A stretch of 7,521 bases of DNA from Gemmatimonadaceae bacterium. Its GTDB lineage: Bacteria > Gemmatimonadota > Gemmatimonadetes > Gemmatimonadales > Gemmatimonadaceae. The notes under the pieces are model-generated. The model was given only the letters and a program-made list of their open reading frames with translations. It did not search any database and was not told the DNA's origin. Positions 1 to 5,355 of this stretch are shown here, piece after piece. The stretch covers positions 1 to 7,521 of the forward strand of contig JABFXM010000333.1 in the NCBI GenBank assembly GCA_013361745.1, in the 5' to 3' direction. The position numbers and the translations under genes are program-made. Within the stretch, counting starts at the first letter, position 1; every line of letters starts with the position of its first letter.

Positions 1-1
1 G

Positions 2-190
2 ATTGCGGACGACCACCGACGGGACCGGAGACGCGAGGGTGGCGACAGGCGCGCTCGGCGCCGGCGCCGTGTTCACGGCCATCGTCGCGGCGGTCTTGGT
101 CGCGTCGGTGACTCCCGCCGGGAAGCTGGCGAGAATCAGGACGAGGGGGAGCGCGCGCAGCGCGCGGATCTGACGGGTCTGGTTGGGCAT
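2..190 (-). CDS. Exported protein of unknown function, N-terminal fragment
   Basis: This is the first 63 codons of a gene that continues past the left edge of the window. It begins MPNQTRQIRALRALPLVLIL: a basic n-region with three Arg, a hydrophobic core at about residues 14-24, and candidate cleavage after PAG (24-26) or after TDA (28-30). An Ala/Pro/Thr/Val-rich stretch follows, typical of a linker at the start of a mature exported protein. No Cys follows the core, so it is not a lipoprotein. The start is fixed by a perfect GGAGG eight bases upstream. The gene is preceded by a long leader with its own candidate promoter, and a strong terminator separates it from the PPC lipoprotein gene, so it is probably a separate transcription unit. 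Too little is visible to name a function. Confidence 0.7.
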   Translation of the reverse strand, partial: MPNQTRQIRALRALPLVLILASFPAGVTDATKTAATMAVNTAPAPSAPVATLASPVPSVVVRN

Positions 191-198
191 CGCTCGAG

Positions 199-203
199 CC
201 TCC
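199..203 (-). promoter_or_regulatory. Ribosome binding site of the partial exported protein
   Basis: The minus strand reads GGAGG, then eight bases, then ATG at 190-188. This near-ideal Shine-Dalgarno supports a start at 190 even though the gene is cut by the window edge. Confidence 0.7.
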
Positions 204-245
204 ACGCGGCGACAGCACCGGTGTCGGGGGTTGGACGACCGCGAT

Positions 246-266
246 CGCGCGACAGAGGGTCGCGCG
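246..266 (-). other. GC-rich leader hairpin
   Basis: CGCGCGAC at 246-253 pairs perfectly with GTCGCGCG at 259-266 around a 5-nt loop. It lies about 55 nt upstream of the start codon at 190 and downstream of the candidate promoter at 296-304, so it would be in the 5' leader RNA. No U-tract follows, which argues against a simple terminator. Its role is unknown: it could stabilise the mRNA or affect translation. Confidence 0.4.
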
Positions 267-295
267 CCCGACGCCGCCGAGGCCGCCAGGTGCCG

Positions 296-304
296 ATAAA
301 ACTA
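296..304 (-). promoter_or_regulatory. Candidate -10-type promoter element TAGTTTTAT
   Basis: This is an A/T-rich island in otherwise GC-rich DNA, reading TAGTTTTAT on the minus strand. It resembles the TAnnTTTG -7 element recognised by the Bacteroidota primary sigma, which the sigma factor in this window resembles. A similar element, TACCTTTAT, precedes the cohesin-like lipoprotein gene. I see no convincing -35/-33 element at the expected distance, so this is tentative. Confidence 0.25.
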
Positions 305-453
305 GGTTCTTGCGGTTGAGCCCGTCGTGACCGGCGCCACAGTAGAGGCTGCCAGAACAGCAGAGAAATCCGAATTACGTATCCTGCCTCACGCGTCCGG
401 TGTGATGATCGCCGCCTAACGATTGCCTAACGTTCAGCGATGCGGTCAAAATG

Positions 454-494
454 AAACGAGGCGGTGCGTCGGCCATCGACGCACCGCCTCGTTT
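454..494 (-). terminator. Strong intrinsic terminator after the PPC lipoprotein gene
   Basis: An 18-bp perfect inverted repeat (454-471 with 477-494) closes a 5-nt loop at 472-476. The arms run AAACGAGGCGGTGCGTCG and its exact complement. In the minus direction the stem follows the stop codon (509-507) after 12 nt, is preceded by an A-tract, and runs into CGTTTCATTTT, giving a slightly interrupted U-tract. The plus strand also ends the stem in CGTTTT, so it could terminate in both directions. It is the clearest terminator in the window. Confidence 0.9.
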
Positions 495-506
495 TCGAAC
501 GGTTGG

Positions 507-1427
507 TCAACGCGCGGACTTTGCGCGCAGATAGCGGTCGGCGTCGGGCCACGATCCGAGTTCCGCGGGGCCCTTCGACTGCGCCGACACGCCTGCTGGT
601 GCGACCCCGCTGCCCGTCGACGTCAGCGCGAGCGAGTATGGGCCCGTCGCGTTCGACGCGGCGGTCACGACAAGGACGTAGAGTCCACCCTTCGCCGATG
701 CCGGGGCCGACACGTGCGTCGCCGAGCCGGCGGCCGTGTTGTCGTCGCGGGCGACCAGGCTGCCGGACGGGTCGTACAGCTGGAGGAGCGTCGTCACCCA
801 CGTCGAGCTGACGTCGACATTGACGCCCTGATTCGGGTTCACGTAGATGGCGATGACGTCGCCGTACTGCGTCCCGCTTCCGTTCTTGCAGTCGGTCGTC
901 GCGATGGACTGCTCGGTGGACGTGCCGGGGGTCATGAATACGTCGTCGCAGTTCTCGGCGCTTCCGTTCCAGGTCGAAGCGCCGAGGGTGTACGCGCCGA
1001 AGACCTTGGGATCGACGTGATTCGCGGCGACGACGTAGGTGCCCGGTCCGAGCACGGTCCTCATCTTCGAATCGGAGGTCGACATGTCCGCGTCGTCGTT
1101 GAACGCGACGAAGCCGGTAGTGTCACCAAAGGCGTTCCGATAGAGGATCAGGAATGGATCGAAGCTGCCCCCCGCAGCCGTCATCGTGAAGGTGACAGGG
1201 GTCGCCTGCGTCAGCGTGAAGGTGTAGTGCTGGACACGCGACGAATCGAAGGACAGGCGGCAGGTCGCCGACGCGAGATTCCCGGCGACGTTCCCGCCGA
1301 GCGCGATCGACCCTGACGAGACGCACTGCTGAGTGCGGGGCTTCGGCGCCGCTGCCTTGTCCGAGCTGCATCCCGTCGCGAGCACGAGCGCGACGGCGAC
1401 GGGCAGCACACGCTGGGGTGTGAGCAT
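507..1427 (-). CDS. Lipoprotein with two tandem PPC-like beta domains
   Basis: This is a predicted 306-residue lipoprotein. The signal peptide (residues 1-19) ends in a lipobox-like LATGC, with the lipidated Cys at 20 followed by Ser-Ser, which by the enterobacterial +2 rule favours the outer membrane. Two similar beta-rich modules follow, at about 47-150 and 170-270. Each has the PPC (bacterial pre-peptidase C-terminal) pattern: a hydrophobic strand pair, then F-L-x-L-Y or L-L-Q-L-Y, then an acidic D-D turn (FNDDAD, ARDDNT), then a GxY-V/L-V strand and a closing xY-T/S-L strand. Cys 35, 56, 160 and 180 could form disulphides. PPC domains usually sit on secreted peptidases; here they stand alone, so a binding or structural role is likelier than catalysis. 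An upstream in-frame ATG at 1493 is rejected because it puts 22 residues before the signal peptide and lies in a hairpin loop; the ATG at 1427 has GGAGA six bases upstream. Confidence 0.8.
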   Translation of the reverse strand: MLTPQRVLPVAVALVLATGCSSDKAAAPKPRTQQCVSSGSIALGGNVAGNLASATCRLSFDSSRVQHYTFTLTQATPVTFTMTAAGGSFDPFLILYRNAFGDTTGFVAFNDDADMSTSDSKMRTVLGPGTYVVAANHVDPKVFGAYTLGASTWNGSAENCDDVFMTPGTSTEQSIATTDCKNGSGTQYGDVIAIYVNPNQGVNVDVSSTWVTTLLQLYDPSGSLVARDDNTAAGSATHVSAPASAKGGLYVLVVTAASNATGPYSLALTSTGSGVAPAGVSAQSKGPAELGSWPDADRYLRAKSAR

Positions 1428-1433
1428 GGTACG

Positions 1434-1438
1434 TCTCC
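1434..1438 (-). promoter_or_regulatory. Ribosome binding site deciding the PPC lipoprotein start
   Basis: The minus strand reads GGAGA, six bases, then ATG at 1427-1425. This supports the internal Met over the ATG 22 codons upstream, and yields a proper lipoprotein signal peptide. Confidence 0.65.
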
Positions 1439-1477
1439 GATAGGGTGTCCCGAACGACGAAGCTGACGACAAGCTTA

Positions 1478-1509
1478 CGGCCCGACACCGCATTCTAGGT
1501 GCCGGGCCG
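1478..1509 (-). terminator. Hairpin between yajQ and the PPC lipoprotein gene
   Basis: CGGCCCGACACC at 1478-1489 pairs with GGTGCCGGGCCG at 1498-1509 (12 bp with one G-U in the minus-strand RNA) around an 8-nt loop. It begins 23 nt after the yajQ stop codon. The RNA continues UAAGCUUG, without a U-tract, so it is a weak or factor-assisted terminator, an mRNA 3'-end stabiliser or an attenuator rather than a textbook intrinsic terminator. It may mark the end of the four-gene protease cluster. Confidence 0.45.
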
Positions 1510-1532
1510 CGAAAGCGTGAGAGCCAGCTGCC

Positions 1533-2033
1533 CTAACGGTAGTTACCGAACTTCAGCTCCACCCCGAAGTCCTTGCCGCGCAGCAGCGCGATCGCCTCCT
1601 GCAGGTCGTCCCGCGATGGCGAGCTCACCCGCACCTGGTCGCCCTGGATCGCCGCCTGGACCTTCTTCAGCTTGGCGTCCTTGATCGCCGCGGCGACCTT
1701 CTTCGCGGTATCGCCGTCGAGCGCGGTCTTCAGCTTGATCTCGCGACGCACGGTGTCTCCGCCCGCCTGCTTGATCTCGCCCACGTCGAGGTTCTTCACC
1801 GGGACGTTGCGCTTGATGAGCTTCGACTGGAGGACGTCGAAGAGGGCGCGCATCCGGAAGTCGTCGTCGGCCACGAGGGCAAGCACGTTCTCGGCGCGCT
1901 TGAACTCGATCGCCGCCTTCGAGCCCTTGAAGTCGTAGCGCTGGGCAATCTCCTTCTGCGCCTGGTTCACCGCGTTGTCCACTTCCTGAAGATCGACGCC
2001 GGTGGTGACGTCGAAGCTGCTGTTCTGGGCCAT
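1533..2033 (-). CDS. yajQ: YajQ family nucleotide/cyclic-di-GMP-binding protein
   Basis: This is a full-length 166-residue member of the YajQ (DUF520/UPF0234) family, whose usual length is about 160-165. Family hallmarks are the N-terminal SSFDVTTGVDLQEVDNAVNQ, the RYDFKGSKAAIEF strand/turn at about 32-44, VLQSKLIKRNVPVKNLD in the middle, KLKKVQAAIQGDQVRVS at about 121-137 and the C-terminal DFGVELKFGNYR. Members are small cytoplasmic proteins of two ferredoxin-like domains; homologues bind nucleotides, and some, such as the Xanthomonas protein XC_3703, bind c-di-GMP and act with transcription regulators to control virulence traits. Whether this one binds c-di-GMP cannot be told from sequence. 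It starts 9 nt after the stop of the upstream lipoprotein gene with a modest GGA five bases before the ATG, so it is very probably co-transcribed with the protease genes. It is the only member of the cluster without an export signal. Confidence 0.95.
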   Translation of the reverse strand: MAQNSSFDVTTGVDLQEVDNAVNQAQKEIAQRYDFKGSKAAIEFKRAENVLALVADDDFRMRALFDVLQSKLIKRNVPVKNLDVGEIKQAGGDTVRREIKLKTALDGDTAKKVAAAIKDAKLKKVQAAIQGDQVRVSSPSRDDLQEAIALLRGKDFGVELKFGNYR

Positions 2034-2042
2034 TGGTTCCGT

Positions 2043-2567
2043 TCAGCGCATCGCCACGTTGAAGCGCAGCACGCGCGGGTTCGCCTTCGGGTTTCCCGTG
2101 TAGTCGGCGGGCATGCGCAGGCTCACGGAGTGCGAGGACGCGAACACCTTCTCGATCGTGAAGCCTTCCTTGCGCAGCCACTCGAGGTCCGCCGCACCGA
2201 CGCTGTCGCGGAAAACCACATACGCGGGAGTTCCGGACCCCGTCGGCAGGGTGACTCCAGGAGCGGGACTCGTGCCCTGCGCGCCGGTGCTGGCCTGAGG
2301 CGTGGGCCGGGACTGCGGAGTGGGCGGCGTCATCGGCTTCTGCCTGGGAATCCTGCGCTCCCTGGCCGCGGCGATTTCGGCGGCGGGCGGCGGCGACGGC
2401 GTCTCGCTCGCTCCCGCCGCGGCGGTCGAGCTCTCGCGGGCTGCTGCCGGCGCCGGCTCCGCACGCGCGCTGTCCCTGGCGCCGTTGGACGCGGATCCCG
2501 AAGACTGACAGGCCATGGCGGCTGTCGCCGCCATGGCCATCACGACGACCGATGTACGTCGCGTCAC
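2043..2567 (-). CDS. Small lipoprotein with a Pro/Ala-rich linker and an I9-inhibitor-like C-terminal domain
   Basis: This is a predicted 174-residue lipoprotein. With the GTG at 2567 as start, the signal peptide is MTRRTSVVVMAMAATAAMAC, with the lipidated Cys at 20 followed by Gln. Residues about 25-112 are a low-complexity Ala/Pro/Ser/Thr linker, enough to span from the membrane. The last 60 residues (about 114-174) form a compact domain: a strand AYVVFRDSV, a helix ADLEWLRKEG, strands FTIEKVFAS and SVSLRMP, then NPRVLRFNV. This beta-alpha-beta-beta-(alpha)-beta order and the terminal NPRV-strand recall inhibitor I9 / subtilisin propeptide domains, but this is a by-eye match. The GTG shares four bases (GTGA) with the metalloprotease stop, so translation is probably coupled to it. 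An alternative ATG at 2540 would lose the RR n-region. No catalytic motif is seen. Confidence 0.7.
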   Translation of the reverse strand: MTRRTSVVVMAMAATAAMACQSSGSASNGARDSARAEPAPAAARESSTAAAGASETPSPPPAAEIAAARERRIPRQKPMTPPTPQSRPTPQASTGAQGTSPAPGVTLPTGSGTPAYVVFRDSVGAADLEWLRKEGFTIEKVFASSHSVSLRMPADYTGNPKANPRVLRFNVAMR

Positions 2568-4351
2568 GGTTTGGCGCTGCCCTCCGGCAGTGAGATGTCT
2601 GCGCTCTTCGTCGTCGTTCCGGCGATCGGCGAGGGCGGTGACGCCATCGGCTGCCCGACGCGGTAGCGCGACACGTCCACCGTGCCGAGCACATAGCTGT
2701 GCATGATCAGCGCGTCGGCCGCGGTGAAGCGCCCGTCGCCATCGACGTCGCCGCGTGACAGGTCCAGTCCCGTCGGACAGGCGGCGCCGATCAGGCACTT
2801 GTAGGCGGCCTGATAGTCCGCCGCCGTCACGGCGCCGTCCCCATTGAGGTCGCCCCAGCGAAGGGTCAGCGTCCCCGGGGGCGCGAAGGACACGTTGAAG
2901 CTCACATTCTGACCGCTCTGCACGATGTTCGTGATCGAGATACCGGACGTGATCGTGTAGCCGTTGGTGTTCGGGAAGGTGCTCGGCGTGAAGCTCGTCG
3001 CGTTGCTCGAACCCGGGAAGATGTCGCCGGGACCTCCGCGATAGCCGATGTTGTCCATCCCTGCGCTTCCATCGGCCTCGATCACGTCGATGCCCTTGTG
3101 CGTGGTCGTGTTCTGGATGGTGTTCGCGCTCCACCCATTGTTCACCGTATTGCTGTCCACGTGGAAGACCAGCAGCCCGGTGCCGTACAGCGCGACGTCC
3201 GATCCGACCTTCTGCCGGTTCTCGAGCAGGAAGTACTCTGACGTCCCCGGAATGTCGATGCGGATGACGGTGCCGCCCGGGCCCTCGTCGGGGGTGAGGG
3301 TGATCGATGTGTCGTGGGCGACGGTCACGACGGGTGCCCACCCCATCTGCATCTTCGACCACGCCTCCATGTGCGCCGGGGAGCTCGGGATGTTCCAGTT
3401 GCCCGAGCTCATGAGCCCCCATTCCCCGATTCCTTCGTTCTTGCCGTTCGTCGCGTAGAGATCGGGCAGGCCGAAGGCGTGCCCGAACTCGTGCGTGAAG
3501 ACGCCCATGTCGATCGGCGTCGGCGCGCCGATGCCGCTCGGGCAGTTCAGCGCGGGCTGCATCACGTAGTCCGAGATCTTGATCGGCACGCCCTGCGCGT
3601 TGACGTCCTTGGTGACGTACGGGCCGCCGAGATAGGCGTCCACGTAGTAGCGGTGCGACCAGATGTTCTTGTTAGTCGAAGCCGGGCCGCACTCTCCGCC
3701 GTACTCCGGCTGCACGAAGGCCACGAAGTCGACGTACCCGTCGCCGTCGCTGTCGTACTGGCTGAAGTCGATCGCCTTGTCGGCCGAGTCGAGCGTCTCC
3801 TTGAGCAGCGGTCCGATGTTCGCGCCAAGGCCGTTGTTCGTTCCCTCGTACTGCGTATCGGTGCCGCTGACGTGGATCCAGGGCTGGACCGTCCCGGTCA
3901 GCGTGAGCACTCCGCGCGACATCTCGTTGTAGACGTGCGTGACCGTCTCCTGCGAGGTGCTCCCGACGCCGAAGAGCCTCGACTGCAGGATGCCGTAGTC
4001 GTAGGGCTGCGACGCCGTGTTCGAGAACATGATCGGCAGCACCGGCACGCGGAACGTCCCGGTCACCGCCGACGCGCGCTGAAGCGTGCTCGCTCCCGAG
4101 GCGCTCGTGGTGTTGATGCCGGAGGTGCGCATCGCGGCGCGCTTCTTCTGCGCGCGACGGAGCGACGACTTCCAGGCTCGCCGGAACTCGAACGCGTTCG
4201 GGTCCTTCGCCTTCTGCGCGTAGAACGCGTCGGGCACCTTCACGTGGCGCGCCTTCGCCTGCCGGACGATGTCCTGCGCGTGCGCCCTGGGAGCCACGAG
4301 TGACACGCCGAGAGCGGCCGCGACGAGCGCGATACGATCGAATCGATTCAT
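2564..4351 (-). CDS. Secreted M6-family zinc metalloprotease with C-terminal dockerin
   Basis: This is a 595-residue exported protease. The signal peptide is 1-25 (MNRFDRIALV start, AHA before the cut), followed by a basic region about 26-96 that may be a propeptide. The catalytic domain spans about 98-400. It carries the zinc motif HEFGHAFGLPD: H287 and H291 are ligands, E288 is the general base, and D297 matches the HExxHxxGxxD signature of the M6 (immune inhibitor A-like) group. WGLMSSGNWN at 311-320 is the expected Met-turn region, and DSDGDGYVD at 200-208 is a calcium-loop-like motif. A beta-rich segment follows (about 400-490), then a type I dockerin at 500-555 with two calcium loops: D501/N503/D505/T509/D512 and D535/D537/D539/T543/D546. 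A Pro/Ser tail of 40 residues ends the protein. A longer frame starts at 4456 but overlaps the upstream gene; the ATG at 4351 has GAGGAG nine bases away and a proper signal peptide. The likely role is extracellular proteolysis, with the dockerin docking to a cohesin. Confidence 0.92.
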   Translation of the reverse strand: MNRFDRIALVAAALGVSLVAPRAHAQDIVRQAKARHVKVPDAFYAQKAKDPNAFEFRRAWKSSLRRAQKKRAAMRTSGINTTSASGASTLQRASAVTGTFRVPVLPIMFSNTASQPYDYGILQSRLFGVGSTSQETVTHVYNEMSRGVLTLTGTVQPWIHVSGTDTQYEGTNNGLGANIGPLLKETLDSADKAIDFSQYDSDGDGYVDFVAFVQPEYGGECGPASTNKNIWSHRYYVDAYLGGPYVTKDVNAQGVPIKISDYVMQPALNCPSGIGAPTPIDMGVFTHEFGHAFGLPDLYATNGKNEGIGEWGLMSSGNWNIPSSPAHMEAWSKMQMGWAPVVTVAHDTSITLTPDEGPGGTVIRIDIPGTSEYFLLENRQKVGSDVALYGTGLLVFHVDSNTVNNGWSANTIQNTTTHKGIDVIEADGSAGMDNIGYRGGPGDIFPGSSNATSFTPSTFPNTNGYTITSGISITNIVQSGQNVSFNVSFAPPGTLTLRWGDLNGDGAVTAADYQAAYKCLIGAACPTGLDLSRGDVDGDGRFTAADALIMHSYVLGTVDVSRYRVGQPMASPPSPIAGTTTKSADISLPEGSAKP

Positions 4352-4360
4352 CGGAGTCGT

Positions 4361-4367
4361 CTCCTCA
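4361..4367 (-). promoter_or_regulatory. Shine-Dalgarno of the metalloprotease overlapping the upstream stop codon
   Basis: The minus strand reads TGAGGAG: the TGA (4367-4365) ends the cohesin-like lipoprotein gene and GAGGAG (4366-4361) is the ribosome binding site, nine bases before the protease ATG. A ribosome finishing the first gene is placed directly over the start region of the second, which favours coupled, balanced synthesis of the two proteins. Confidence 0.7.
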
Positions 4368-5192
4368 GCGAACGTGCACGGTCGCGCCGACGGAGCCGAC
4401 GACGCTGTTCCGCAGATCGGTGAACGTGCGCGCGCCGACGAGCGCCGACGAGCCAAGCGTGAACGAGATGTCCTTGCCTGACGCGGCCTGCTTCACGAGG
4501 AAGTTCAGCGCGTAGACGCGCGGTCCTCCATCGGGGTTGGACGACTGGTTCTCCGGGAACGACGCCGCCGTCTGCAGCGTGCGCATCGTCTGCCCGAAGA
4601 CGTTGAAGAACTCCATGTGCGAGTCGGCGCGCGAATAGGTCAGCGCCTTCACGTACGAGGTGTCGTTCCAGCCGAGGTTGGAGACCAGCGAGCCCCACGC
4701 CTCGCCGGGCGCGCCGCCGAGGCCGACCGATGCCCAGACGTGCAGGGTGTCCCCGACATTCGCGGTGTCGCGTACGGAGAGATAGACCGCGCGCGACGTG
4801 TCGACGGTCGCGGTCGCGAGCTGGCTCACGGAGCCGGCCTTGACGGTGAGCAGCTGCCGCACCGAACCGTCGCCGAGGCTCCACGTGGTGGAAGCCTCAC
4901 CGTTGGCGTCGGTGGTCACCGTCGACGCGGCGACGTTCCCGAAGCCGCGGGTGACGGTGAAGGTCACTGAGGTGCCGGCGATCGCGTTGCCACGCGAGTT
5001 GGTCACCCGCGCGACCAGTGGCGCCGGAAGCGAGGCGCCTGGCGTCCCGACCTGCCCCTCGCCCGACTTCAGTGTGATCGCCGCCGGAGTGTTGTTGTTG
5101 GCCGGCTTCGTCGGGCTATCGCTGCACGCGGCGGCGATGGCGAGCACGAGCAGAGAGACCGCTGGGAGCGGTCCACGAGTACGAGTCAGCAC
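4365..5192 (-). CDS. Lipoprotein with Big-1-like Ig domain and cohesin-like domain
   Basis: This is a predicted 275-residue surface lipoprotein. The signal peptide has an RTR n-region, a hydrophobic core LPAVSLLVLAIAAAC, and a lipidated Cys at 23 followed by Ser-Asp. Residues about 37-131 form an Ig-like domain of the Big-1/invasin type: PLVARVTNSRGNAIAGTSVT, then TVTTDANGEASTTWSLG, then a V-K-A-G-S closing strand. Residues about 135-273 look like a cohesin: a VGDTLHVWASV opening strand, SNLGWNDTSYVKALTYS matching the cohesin 'L-x-Y-D-P-x-x-L' segment, RVYALNFLVKQAASGKDISF matching the 'L-x-F-K-V' strand, and a closing GATVHV strand. This identification is by pattern and unconfirmed. The start is a GTG with GAGG four bases upstream; no other start gives a signal peptide. 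The dockerin protease gene follows after only 13 nt, which supports a partner relationship. It could instead be a generic two-Ig-domain adhesin. Confidence 0.75.
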   Translation of the reverse strand: MLTRTRGPLPAVSLLVLAIAAACSDSPTKPANNNTPAAITLKSGEGQVGTPGASLPAPLVARVTNSRGNAIAGTSVTFTVTRGFGNVAASTVTTDANGEASTTWSLGDGSVRQLLTVKAGSVSQLATATVDTSRAVYLSVRDTANVGDTLHVWASVGLGGAPGEAWGSLVSNLGWNDTSYVKALTYSRADSHMEFFNVFGQTMRTLQTAASFPENQSSNPDGGPRVYALNFLVKQAASGKDISFTLGSSALVGARTFTDLRNSVVGSVGATVHVR

Positions 5193-5218
5193 GGTACCTC
5201 GGGGGAGAATGCGTCAGT

Positions 5219-5241
5219 GGGCAAGGCTTCCGGCCCTGCCC
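5219..5241 (-). other. Leader hairpin upstream of the cohesin-like lipoprotein gene
   Basis: GGGCAAGGC at 5219-5227 pairs with GCCCTGCCC at 5233-5241 (9 bp with one G-U in the minus-strand RNA) around a 5-nt loop. It sits 26 nt before the GTG start and downstream of a candidate promoter at 5283-5291, so it would be in the leader RNA. No U-tract follows. It may also be the only structure available to end the sigma factor transcript. Confidence 0.35.
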
Positions 5242-5282
5242 GTGGCCGTGACTCCGTGACTTTCGGCGATCAGCAGTACACC

Positions 5283-5291
5283 ATAAAGGTA
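5283..5291 (-). promoter_or_regulatory. Candidate promoter element TACCTTTAT of the protease cluster
   Basis: This A/T-rich stretch in the 163-bp gap between the sigma factor and the cohesin-like lipoprotein gene reads TACCTTTAT on the minus strand, about 90 nt before the start codon. It resembles the TAnnTTTG element of Bacteroidota-type promoters and the TAGTTTTAT at 296-304. No clear -33 element is visible, so it remains a guess from composition and position. Confidence 0.25.
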
Positions 5292-5355
5292 GTTTCGCTG
5301 CGCGGCGCGACCAGTTAGCTGGATCACCGCTTTGCGAGACACCTTGACCGATCAC

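Larger units (their letters stand above)
191..453 (-). other. Non-coding leader/intergenic region upstream of the exported protein
   Basis: No credible gene is seen here on either strand. Reading in the minus direction it holds: a tandem 11-bp repeat at 414-435 (two GCCTAACG cores on the plus strand); an A/T-rich candidate promoter element, TAGTTTTAT, at 296-304; a perfect 8-bp GC hairpin at 246-266; and the GGAGG of the downstream gene at 199-203. A longer imperfect pairing, GGCGCCGGT against ATCGGCACC (positions about 332-340 and 289-297, with one C-A mismatch and one G-U), could fold the middle of the region. I compared it by eye with c-di-GMP, fluoride and glycine riboswitch cores and found no convincing match. 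Confidence 0.5.

Noticed and set aside
270..345. Possible riboswitch in the leader of the partial exported protein gene
   Set aside because: There is some pairing potential and an A-rich patch, but the conserved cores of the c-di-GMP, fluoride and glycine classes are not found on either strand.
414..431. GCCTAAC heptamers resembling integron attC core sites (RYYYAAC/GTTRRRY)
   Set aside because: Both copies point the same way and no GTTRRRY partner lies downstream within an attC-sized distance; the only nearby match (GTTGAGC at 315-321) is on the wrong side. No integrase or cassette array is present.
423..1316. Long plus-strand open frame of 297 codons
   Set aside because: It is antisense to the PPC lipoprotein and runs through the terminator hairpin; the product is Arg/Gly-rich with no family features.
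1428..1493. N-terminal extension of the PPC lipoprotein from an ATG at 1493
   Set aside because: It would bury the lipoprotein signal peptide 22 residues in, and the ATG is in the loop of a hairpin, while the internal ATG has a good Shine-Dalgarno.
1543..2694. Minus-strand open frame of 383 codons
   Set aside because: It overlaps yajQ, the small lipoprotein gene and the end of the protease gene in another frame; the composition is Arg/Ala/Gly-rich without any domain.
3314..4303. Long plus-strand open frame of 329 codons
   Set aside because: It is antisense to the metalloprotease catalytic domain, Arg/Val/Asp-rich as expected of a GC-rich shadow, and has no recognisable domain.
4352..4456. 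N-terminal extension of the metalloprotease from 4456
   Set aside because: It would overlap the upstream coding region by about 90 bp and displace the signal peptide; the product there is a low-complexity Arg/Ala/Ser shadow.
5116..5355. Short minus-strand open frame of 79 codons after the sigma factor gene
   Set aside because: It overlaps the signal peptide of the cohesin-like lipoprotein in a different frame, lacks a ribosome binding site and shows no motif.
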